This document shows positions 13,001 to 25,000 of a stretch of DNA of 64,000 nucleotides, in pieces. The notes under the pieces were generated by a model, which was not told the DNA's origin, did not search any database, and saw nothing but the letters and a program-made list of their open reading frames with translations. Source of the stretch: Distichodus sexfasciatus. Lineage: Eukaryota; Chordata; Actinopteri; Characiformes; Distichodontidae. The stretch covers positions 2,975,579 to 3,039,578 of the forward strand of contig JAVGVS010000008.1 in NCBI GenBank assembly GCA_032718565.1, written 5' to 3'. Made by a program: the position numbers and the translations under genes. The stretch's first letter is position 1; every line of letters begins with the position of its first letter.

Positions 13001-16000
13001 AGAGGAAGACATCATGAGGTCTTGGAGAGACAACTGACCAATGTCAAATTGCCATTACAGTACATTGGCAGCACCACATATCAAATGGCCCGAGTCAATA
13101 CATAATTCTCAAATTAAATTCACATCAAGCGAAAAATATTTTTCCTGACAAACAGAACTGCAGTGCTTTCTTTAAATAGAATTTTTTAAAACAAATACCC
13201 TAACATCATATATAAGGTACTGTGTTTGTTATTGGCAGATGGACTGATTTGTTTGCTTTTCTGATTTATCTCTGTATGTAATGGTCTACTAAAATTCTAT
13301 TAATGCGATGCTAAGAGCTAAGCAGCTGAAAAGTATGCTAGCAAAAATGAGCAGTAGTTACAAGATTCCATTAAAAACTGCAGTCTGTATTTGTTCTGGA
13401 CCCAGCTCCTAATATGCGAGGGATATTATGCAACAATACATGACAATATTAGCTCCAATTAAAAATAATGAAATAATGGAACTGAATCTTGGCAGAAGCG
13501 AGAAAGCTGAGGAAATATTACAGAAGCAGTAGAGAATGTGCTCACATGTGCCTGAACTGTGCTTTATAAAAGCAGGTGTTCTATACGAGTTCTTGATGAA
13601 GTGATTGATGAAGGTTCCGCCCTCTTCCACTTCCTAATCACACACAGCCCCCTGCTTCACTCACGAACACCACTAATCTCTCAGTCAGCTGGAAAAAATC
13701 TGTGCCCAAGTCTTTTTGTGCACTCTGAACTCTGAATTTATTTGTTCCTCAGTTCAGCTTCTCATTTCTCCTCAAACACCGACACACTTCCTTACAGGTG
13801 AGGATTTAGCTCCTGGTAAAGAGTCAATTATTCATAGCTCTCCTAAACTCTTGTGTTACAGGCTACGTGTTAACTCAGTGACATGTATTACAATAAGTCT
13901 AAAAACAGTGCTGTTATTATTTTAACTATTTTATCTTAAATTACAATGTCAAATGCACTAAGACATTTACATGCATGCATCAGTACTCTAAAGGAATTTT
14001 CTGGCTGTCATTATGGAAAACATATATATATACATTTTTTTAATAAACAACCCCGGTAAGAATCTTCCATCCTGGTGAACTCATATTGCATTAGTGACTG
14101 CAAAGCGAAACCACACAAATCAACACTAATGCAGTTTAGTTCGTTCCTTCTTACCAACACACACACGCACAACGACCAGGATCTGGCCTAAATCCAAACC
14201 GCAGCAACACACTTTCCTACCCACATCCCATACTGCCTATAACGTGGCAAACTCACAGTATAGGGGAATAAAAACGTCACATTTGGAATGCTACAGCATC
14301 AATTGAGTGTTACACTACTTAATGGTTGTCTTTTGCTGCCAAAGTGACGATGATTTGTGTAAGATACTGGATTAAAATTAAGCTCTAGATGATTTTTTGG
14401 CACCTTATTAAATTCATCTCCTGTCATTAGTGGATCTTCTGGTCAAATCAAGCCTATCTGACAACTTTTTATTGGGTTCTGGAAGAGTGTTAACTCCAAT
14501 TTCTGGGTGTAACTTTACAAGCAGCTCTACTACTTGTAACCTTACAAGCGGTCTGCATTTACAAGAATGAGGAACTTGTTTTCTATGCTTTCACGCACGC
14601 ACATCCCCCACCAAGAGGAGAGCTTTAAACCAACGGTGTAAACGTAAGACACTTCAAATTTGATTATATCAACCTTTATGTGAGCTAAGAAAAGACAGTG
14701 AGGATTATTTTTACTAATTAGAGTCAGACCTTTCTTACTCTCTCTGAGGTCTCACTCCGTCACACACACACACAGTAGGAGGAGGAGGTGGCTGCCCACT
14801 CAGGTGACCTCATTGGCTGTTCATGAGTAGTCTAAACAAAATCAGCTGGGCTCCTGGCACAAGAACTTTGAATATGCGTTTGTGTGTGTATGTGTAGGAT
14901 CACACATCCAGCAGATGTGTGGTGGTTTGCTCAGACTGCATGTCCCTACCCTTTAGTGGAGTTTTAACACTCATGTTGTGAAACGGAGACAAGACCCAAG
15001 TCTGCTGTAGAGCTGCTCTTACACGTCTTAACCTCTCACCTTGGGAACTCTTCCTGACTGATATTACAGCTCTGTGCAACAGGAGTTCCTCTGATGGGCT
15101 GCCAAAAGGAACGGACATTAAATTATGCAAGCGTTTTCATGCACTCAGCTCTGTGTGTGTGTGTGTGTTCACCACATGCCATTTTCTGGATGCCACCCAT
15201 TACTTAACACATGTGCATGCGCACACACACATGCACACACACCCTATAAAGCTAAGAATGAGTACTTGAGTAGCTATATACACACTGTAGTAACCGAATG
15301 GAAAACATTTAATCTCCCAGCGTATGTATCTCTCACATAAGCTCCCAGAGCTTATTAACAGTGCACGGGTCCATTAGCTGTTAGTTTCAACCAGCAATGC
15401 TTCCAAATTCAATAAAAATAACCACAAACATCCAATAACACCTCTCACACATTCCTGCCAGGTCATAACGAACCATTTAAACACTTAGCTATGGATTAGC
15501 TTTTAAAGGTGACACTCATACCAAAATACAAAAACAAAAAATCACTAATCAACTAATACTGGGATATAATAAAACATGATACATTTTGATTACTGTTAGC
15601 AACACTTGACCTCATTCATCAATATTCGGCAACATTGGGCCTCACTTATTCACAAATCCTTTCCTCTTCAAGTTTATAACAAATAATTGTTCCTAAGAAA
15701 GTTAAGACATTTAAACAGTATAATATTATACAACTATAGAAATGAAGAAAACCCAGTAAGCTAACGTTGTGCACAATCAGGCATGCAATACAATACGCAT
15801 AGGAATGCACTTTGCTGTTTGTACACTCTGTTCTTACCTAAGAACAAATCTCAAATAAGAAAACATTAATGAACGTCAGAACCTTCATTAAAACTGTGTA
15901 GTTAGGTTTTAAGTAGGGATGCACCGAGCCAATACGTGGATGGGATATCAGTCCAATAGCGCCTCAAATAGCTGGATCGGGTATTGTGGCATTGGGTCGA

Positions 16001-19000
16001 TCTATGGAGCCAGTCTGTTCAATTAAACTGTAGGTTTTTCTCAGTTTGCGTATTCACACACGTACAGTTTGTTATGCATGGGAAGTGGCACTGCAGTAAA
16101 GCTGGTTTATTGCTCGACATTTGCGCTAATTCCTACATATTTATATGACAATGAGCAGAACAAGCAACGCAACACACTACAACCCCAAAAGGAAATCACG
16201 ATATTATGCTGTCTCATGTATTTCTGTGCTCCTGATGGTTTTAATGCCCCAGGATTAGGAACCTTCATAAAATTACAGAACTCTGTTTAAACGACTAATT
16301 TTTCAGATGTTATTTTTATAATAAATAATTTAGCATATACATAAAGGAGTGTAAATATTACATTGTTTTAGTTAGGAAAACAGTATTTAAGCCAAGTATT
16401 TCCTTCAGAATAACAGAGTAATCTCAATCTCCTCCTCACAGAGCAAAGCCTTACCGAACTTATTAATTAAAAACTGGTATCAGATCGGTACTCGGGATCG
16501 GCCGATACCCAAAGCCCAAGTATCGGCATCTGAACTGAAAAAGCTGGATCGGTGTAGTCCTATTGTTAAGAACACATTTCTTCTTAAGGAGGGTTGGTAA
16601 ATGAGGTCCAATATTTCTACCTTAAAAATGTGATATTCTACTTTTAAAAACCACTCTAAGCATAGCAGGGGAACTTCAGAACCCATAAAATGTTCTGTCG
16701 GAACTTGCAATTGGCTGTTTTTACTGGTAAATGGAGTGTCCATATGCTCTTCATCGCTCAGCTGTGTGCATGTCTTCCTTCATTTAACAGCGTTCATCGA
16801 CAAGACATGTTCCACTTTCGGCAAGCCTCTATTTATTACTACAGGAACAACAACTTTTACAACCTAATGTCTATAGGCTTAAAGAGAACTGGGTGCATCA
16901 AATCTGTTTATTACGCCGCCAATTAAACTTCTACATACTTTCTGGCACTAAGGAGATGAGAGTAGGTCATCCTCCTCCTAAAGTTTACATAGCTGTAAAT
17001 GTAAGTCAACAGTCCATGACAAATTCTAGACAAACACCCCCCCCAAAAAAACTGCTTTATAAACCTAAGATACCTACACCAACTATAAACGTGAGAATAA
17101 TATTAATATGCTCCACAGCCAAATTGAGACCAGACGATGTGTAAAACTAACCATCAAACATATTCAACCACATAAAAGCAATAAAATTAGCGCTGTGAAC
17201 ATGTGACATAGCGGCTTTTGTAAATAAAACGAGATGGAGTTTTGCTCCTAGTCATGGGATTGTTTATAGGCGTCAATCTAGAGAGAGTAAACTCCTCAAT
17301 GTGCTGACCATTCCACATTCCTCTAAAGCACCAACTCCATTTGCGGAAAACCTTTCGGAAAAGGCTCTCCGCCTCACACCAGATGGCTTGTGTCTCGCTT
17401 TCTTCAGGGCTGGGTTTGTTTTAAGTATGGCCTGCCATATTCAATATCAAAGGTCCAGGAGGAGTGCACATGAAAATGGTTAAAAACAAAGAGAAGCTCA
17501 GGGAAATGGAGTCACCGAAACAGGGTCATAAAACGCTTGCTCGAAGGCTTTCTGGGACTGGTTTTTTATGGAGACCCCTGCCAGAAACCAGAGACTTGGC
17601 ACAAGCTTTTAGAGCAGCCGCAAGATCAAGCTGAAGAAGGCTTGGAGTAAAGTTTTGGACTGACAGCAAAATGATCAGTAATCTTCCAAAGTAATGAGGG
17701 ATAGTTTTGGCTTATCTTTACTGTGTTCATGGCCTTTGAAGTTTATGTCATGATTTGTATGTTTTGTAAGTATTTTTGTGTTTTGGGTTAAAACTGCTTC
17801 AGACTGGAAGAGCTCAACGAATAAAAAGATGTTCCTCTCTCAGTAAGAGGCAAGCGGATAATTTCAAATGAATCTTGTCCCAAACTGGTATGATTGTGGA
17901 GTGCAGTTATTTACTCACAAAACGTTTATATGAAAAAATAACTTCGTGAAGGCTTTTGTAAAAGTTAGGGCTAGAATTGGATGACTCAAATTTCTGAATT
18001 AGGAATTTAAAAAGTATTGGCGCTCAAAATATACTAAATGTTATTCATTTATTTTAAAAAGATCAGCTATTATTTTATATGATACGAGCACAATCAGAAA
18101 TTTCTACCAACACTAATCAATATTTCTTTCCACAAAAGGTTTTGTAAAAAATTCGAATGATGTTTTCAATTACAAAACCTCTCAATTTGAGAAATATTTT
18201 GCCTTTTTGCCCACAGGCTCCTTTTACTGCTGATGAACAAATGGTGATGCTTCAGAAGCACTGTAATCTTTCAAATAATGGTGTGCAAAAATTTTGGTTC
18301 TTTCTCTCTGAATTCAAAGTCAATTCATGCATTTCAAAAAATCGATTTATATTTTATATAATGTAATCGCACGAGTTTTTGCACCGACATGAGTTCAGCT
18401 CTCCAATCCTATAGATGCTGCAATAGGAAATGCAGTCAGTTGGATCTTTTTTAAGATTGTTGCGGCCTAAAATGCCTGCTTTTGTGGTAGCTTTTCTTAA
18501 AAAATGCAAAGAAAGTTGTATTTTTTCCACTTTATAATTATTATTTAACAATTCATTTAAATTCATTTTTAAAAATTCATCAAAACCACTACTTTTGTTA
18601 ACAATTTACTGTTTTTGAAGGTAAACATGAGGTGGTGCTTATCACACACGTTTCCTGTGTCTTCCAAACATAACAAGGAAGTGAGTTTGCTGACATATGG
18701 ATCAACGTTTTGGAGGAAATTACAATATTTGGTCATAAAAAGTAGAAAAGTCACAGTAATTCGTCAAAATTGCAAAGTTGCGATATGTTTGCGGGGATTT
18801 GCTGAATTTGTGTTAATAGTTGCGATCGCGAAATTCTGGAGGGTCTGATTATTTACATGAAAATGACACGAAAAATGACTAAAACGCAGATATATGGTTA
18901 CACAGGACGATTAATCATTTTAACTAAAGCAAAGACCAAAATGACTAGAAAATAATGCTCTTAAACACAGTTGCTCTGGGCAAGGTTAGGGTCAAAAGCT

Positions 19001-22000
19001 ATTAAAGTGCACAGACACAAAAACAAAGAGCATCCTTAATGAAAACGGCGCCTTCAGCATTAAAAGAACTTTGAAGCAAAACAGAAAACCTCTGCCTGGT
19101 CATCCCAATCACGCTGAACTATACAAAAAGCTTGTTGTGTAAGAACACCAAAGCCATTGCAAAAACAACACTGAAGAGAAACCTAAATGAGAAAGTGTGA
19201 CATGCGTTCACCGGTGATACCAGCAACAAGTATTACCAAGAGTCAAAACTACTAGTTACAGACGACTCTTACATTTCAAAATCTTTCACATTTTTTATTT
19301 GTCCTTTAGAAGTCTTTCACTCTAAAAGATTTATAGATTTACAGTAAAGGAGACTGTGGTTAAGGCCAAGATTAGCTCCATTACACAGACTCAAAATTTG
19401 TACACAAAAAGCGCAAGCATTATAAATTTGTGGAGGTTCTTTAAAAAGATCCCACTCTACGCAGTTCAGGACTAAAAGACTTGAAATTACATTTGAACTA
19501 TGAACTGTGAATCGAAGCTCTGTGTAGCGTCTTGAGCCTGCTGAAAGCGTGTAATGCAGTAGCCACAGCACCGCTTGGCCTTCAAGGTCAACACTCTTAA
19601 CACACAGCGTTACATAAACTGACCGCAGTGGGAAATCATTTCTGCCCTCTTTAAATCACATGAAACAGCAGAAAAAAAGAGACTTTGTAGTTTCTCATGA
19701 CCCAAACGCAGTCAAATAGCAGCCATTCAGACTGGAAGTGTTGACCCCTAACCTGGAGCCTGAGGGGACAGCAGACAACAAACACCGAGTTATTTCCCAT
19801 GCGCCCTCTCCTCATAAGAGCTAATTATTATCAACTCCCCACATGCTCATATCTAAAAAGCCCATCAGCATATTCAATCTCTTCAAGTCACACCAGTAAA
19901 AAAAACGATACAGATATGCAATTATGCACTCAAACGCTACCAAACAAACTGAAAGGCTGCTTAAAGTTTTAACATTTTAGATTTCTGGCTGCTAAGAATA
20001 CTTACGTTTAGTCATTCACAGTTTAGAGCACCAATTATTATGTGATTTCATCGAGTACGGTCCATTTTTCTGCACGTAAAAATGTGTTATTTGCGTCATT
20101 ATTTCCTTATCCACCCACGCTTCGCACCGCTACTCGTCCTACAGTTTTCGCGCTAGAAACACTGTTTCAACTCTAAACGTGCGGGCTATAGCGGTGTAGT
20201 GTGCTTTCATAGACGTTTTTTCTATGTGCACTTATTCGCGAGTTATGTCCATTTTTTTCTTATTCCGTTATTTATTTGTTCGTTATTTGTGAGAAATTCC
20301 TTTGTGTTCAATGACAATGTTGCTGAGTGCATTATAAACAGCCTTGTTTGCTTTTTTTTGTATGGGATTCTTTATGTGATTGCATCATAATGTGATAACT
20401 CTGACCCGAATCCTCTTGCTGCAAAAAAACAACCACATTTGCATTTTCTTGAGAAAATCCCCCTAGTAAAAAAAAAGAACTCGAAGACTGACTATGAGAG
20501 CTAACTTCCCCTTTTTGTGTAATTATACAATGTACAATACCCAGTAAAGCTGAAAACCTTTTTTAACCAACCCTGTAAACAACACTGGCAGGATGGATTT
20601 CACTTGATCACATGTCAAGCTCAGAACAAGTCAGGTTTCTAAAAGATTCCACTTATATTCACTGTTTTTATGTGCAATAGACACAGAATATACTGCATAC
20701 AATTGATTTCATTGTGAAATAACACATAGAGCACCACCAAACCAGCACAAGCTATTATGAAACCTGGCAGTTTCTGAAAAATCACTACAGAGGTCTGCAC
20801 CAATGGTGGTGGTGGTCAAGTAAGTTAGGAAACTCAAGATCATGGTTCAAATCCTACCATCATTTGGCCCCTGAGCAAGACCCTTAAGCCTTAAGTTGTT
20901 CTCAGAAAAATTAGAAAATTAGGACATGGAAGTAGCTCTGGATAAGTGCGTCTGCTAAAATCCAATAAATGTAAATGCAGCACCAACATGGATTTGATGG
21001 CTGCTGAGAAAAGTGCTTGCGGATCACTTTAACTTAAGTGCAACTTTCAGTTTAGAACTACCTGAAGATGGCCATAAAATTAGCTAGCTAACCCACAAAA
21101 AAGACAGTGCATGTCTTTAGTTGCTAGTGCTACTGTTATATGAGCAAAGACAAAAGGTTGCAAGGTGATGGACTTTGGTCACTGACCTTCTGTGTGCACA
21201 CATACACAAACACAGTCACACAGAAACATATGCACATGCGCACTCTCAAATACACAGTTATTTGACCTTTAACCTCCCAAATCTCTTCCAAACACACACA
21301 CACACCCCTGGCAAAGTTGGAATGTGAAAGGGTCCTAATGGCCAGACCTGTGCACTCTTTACCAGACTACAGCACTAAAGCTGTGCAATGTGCTCACCCA
21401 CCAAACAGAGCACCACATTCCAATCTTTATGGTACCATTTGAAGAACTATTAACACTTTCAGCATTTTCACCCCCCCCCAAACACACGCAAAACACAGTG
21501 TGTAAGAACAGGAACCAGTGCATAAAGATAGGACAAAACGCTATAAATGCACCAGATTCCCTGCTATGTCTAAATTTAATTTACATTTAATACCATTTTC
21601 AAAATGTGCAGTTATGGGAGCCATCTTATCCTCCAGCATCGCTACAATTGCATTTTTAAACAATATATGACCATTTTCAAATGGCACAACTACCAACTCA
21701 AACAGGAAATGAAAGAGAGAAAACAGTAGATGGATTAGAAAGAGAATATGCAGTGTTTGCAGGGATGCAGCCAGCACATGAGATCCGCACAGCTTCTGAA
21801 AGATGATGTCACAGCATTCCGGCAACTCAGAATCTGACACAGAGCTTCCTGTATCTCCCTCGGAGACCCAGACGGGCAGTCCACAGAAATCATTTCACAT
21901 CCCATGAGCACCAAGATTAATTTAATCTTTTTATGTTAATATAAGCTTACAACACTAGCATAATAATACCAAAATTATCTGCAATTAATTTTTGTTAAGA

Positions 22001-25000
22001 ATTTGAAGTATATTCATTTCTGCATGAAACAAGCACATGAGAAATTTGCTTATTGTGAAATGAGTCTGTGAGGCCGACAGTCTGATTAAGGGTCAATATG
22101 GTTAAGAAACATGACAGAAATATTCAAACTCCAAGCAGGATTCTGATTTGAGATTTAAATGTAGAGTTGCATTTTGGGAGGCAGAGGCCTGCATCTTTCA
22201 TGCCTGTTAGATACAAAAGGTGCATAGTAAGACTGGCTGGTGGTCTTGGCGAATATTTTTGGCACAGTCATTATTTAGCACACCAAACTGACCAAACCAG
22301 GCTCATACGTCTATTACAGAATTCATAGGGCATCTTAAAAATAGTGTGGCTGTGGGCAGGTGGTAGGATACTCGCCTTCAAACTAAGAGGTGGTGGGGTT
22401 GATTCAGCATGTAGCACTACCAACAATGGATCTTTGGGCAAGTGTCTTAACCCCAAGTTACCCCCGGGTGACTGTACATGTAATTAGGAAACGCAAGTCT
22501 CTCTGGATATTAGTGTGTGCTTAAAGCTGTAAATGTAAAAGCAAACGTTTTTGCCAATACCACACTTCAGTATGGTTAACTGCAGTGCAAGTTGATAGGT
22601 TCAATAAGCAATAAGAATATTTGAGCTCCTCACTTTTAGGAAAAAAAAAATCTTCCCTTTTGGCCCTAAAATTAAATTACTCCACATAAAGCAGGTCAAT
22701 CAGGGTTGCCACCGTGGTTGGATCATGTGAGAAGGATCTCTGAGAGTCTCATTCATAGATCAAATGCATCCAATCAGTGACCGAAGAAAGTGCGAGACTA
22801 ATTTGACAGAGGCTTATTTGATAGTGAAATACGCAGACAAAACCTCCTCAGATAGAGTAAATAACTTAGTATTTCCATTACACATAATAAGACGCATACT
22901 ATGAGAAAATATCTTTTTAATTAGTTTTTTAGTTTTAGACTCATAACTCTTTAGAAGACCTGAAGTACATGTGATGTAAAAGGACAAGCAAATACTGTGT
23001 TCTGCTCATCCACATCATTGTTTAGGCTCAAGAGTATTGACTATTATTGAAATAGACATACTTGGCTTACACAAATATGCTTTGTTGATAAATATTATAG
23101 CCTGACTCAAAAGGCTAATATTTAATACATTGTGGAGGAAATCATATTTCCATATTCATGTGTATTCAGTGTCAAGAAAACATTAAACTATTATGTTTAT
23201 ATTACTTCATACAGACTTTGCCAACTACCAGCAAGTCCCACAGTTACCAAAACTATATTTCCATAGACAAAACTAATCTGTTAACAATTAGCATCTTTAG
23301 AAAATTAAACATGAATAGGTGCTGACCCTGTAGTTTTTTCTGCAATGGATCATTCATGGCAGGTTGAGGTCACATGTCATACTCTCTCTGTCTGTCTGGT
23401 GCAAACACACAGCCCCACTACTTAGCACATAACCTAATTTAACCCTAGTTTCGGTTAGGTTAATTAACTGTACTTGTTTAAAAGGATAATTCAGAATATA
23501 AACCTGCTAAAATTATATTTAACATTAGTGAGTCATAAGGTGCAGCAAACAAAACTTTAATCTGATTGTTTTAAAGCCACGACACTACTTTGTTTTTCTA
23601 TCCAGACACACAAATGTAAAAACAAATAGATTCTTTTTTTAGTTTCGACCATATTCTTGTGCTAATAGCCAGCATATGGTCAACAGTTTCATACCAAATA
23701 AAGGTTCAATCTTAAAAATAATGCTAACAAAATTAATTCTTAGCAAGATGCCAAATATTTTGTTTCCCAGATCCATACAGAACCTTTTAAGTGCAACCTC
23801 TTTTCCCCCCCACACAAAAGACCTTCAGTTCATTACATTTAGAGCATGCTAGACACACATATACAGAATGACTTTGTAAAGACATGAAGCCACCCTATTT
23901 TTTGGTCACCAATACAGTGTTTTAGCGACTCAGACCACCACGTACTAGCACCACTTTCAGAGAATGAAAGGTTAAACCCCATGGTTAAAATAGACTGCAT
24001 ATGCAAATGTGTACTGTATATATATATGTTTTATTTAAATGACTCAGAGGAGCAAACATGGCTTACAGTGCACTACATGTTGTACATGTATAACCAAGCT
24101 TGTGACAAATCAATTATCTTGAAACTTTAATCAGAGAAAAATTATGGAAAGGTTTTAAGGGTGAGCCAATTGCACACATTGCATGAAAATGTCAATTTTA
24201 AAAGTAGTATTGCAATATATATTTTACTGTTTGGTAGGTTTGAATTTTCATATTTTCTTTAATTTAATCTACTTGCTTTGTTTCATTTAAAATAACTTGC
24301 ACATCCTTAGATAACAACAGAGATAACAAATAAAGATGGCAAATAAATCTTGAAACTTGGGTCTTGAATCAAAGGTCCATTAGTGAAACATTTTAAATGC
24401 ATACTGTATAGAAAATTTCTGAATTTTATTTTCATATTTATTCATTCATTTTTGCATATATTCTTGAAAGCAGGCTTAACCTAATTTTATTAAATTTTTA
24501 CTTGCTTAATTGTTATATTTCAAATGACTTGCACAGTCTCACATGAGTGTACAAGGTTTACATTTCACTGCATCTTGTACATGTACAACTATCCCTGTGG
24601 CAAATAAATGATCTTGAAACTTGAATCCTAAATCAAAGGCCCTATTTGCAACAGTTTTAAGAGCAGGCCAATTGGATTAGTGTATGGAAATGGTCGATTT
24701 TAAATAGGTTTTGTAACTTTATTCTACTTGCTTCATTCTGTTCTATTTAAAATTCCTTAGAGAGTCACAAGATTTACATTTAACTACAACTGTAACTATG
24801 CATGTGACAAGTAAATTATATAGGAACGTAAATCATGAATTAAAGGCCGATTTAGGAACCGTTCTAACAGTGCGCCAAGCTGTAGTAATTGCTTAATGAA
24901 ACACTAATTAACATATTAACTCACTGCGTTGTCGTGCTGCTGGCAGAACTCCACCCGCTCCTGGAAGACGGGCAGCAGGGAGAAGTTGTGGAAGTTCTGG

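Larger units (their letters stand above)
9712..24924 (-). other. TRIM71 intron 1 (15.2 kb)
   Basis: This intron splits B-box 2. It contains a tRNA-derived SINE (9849-10000), a Tc1-like MITE fragment (10543-10667), a hAT-related MITE (about 11553-12178), a nested MITE pair (15637-16609), family B SINE fragments (20803-20985 and 22344-22545) and a degenerate tandem array (about 24050-24890). The rest, including most of 12.2-15.6 and 16.6-20.8 kb, is AT-rich, and I see no coding exon in it. Confidence 0.85.
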
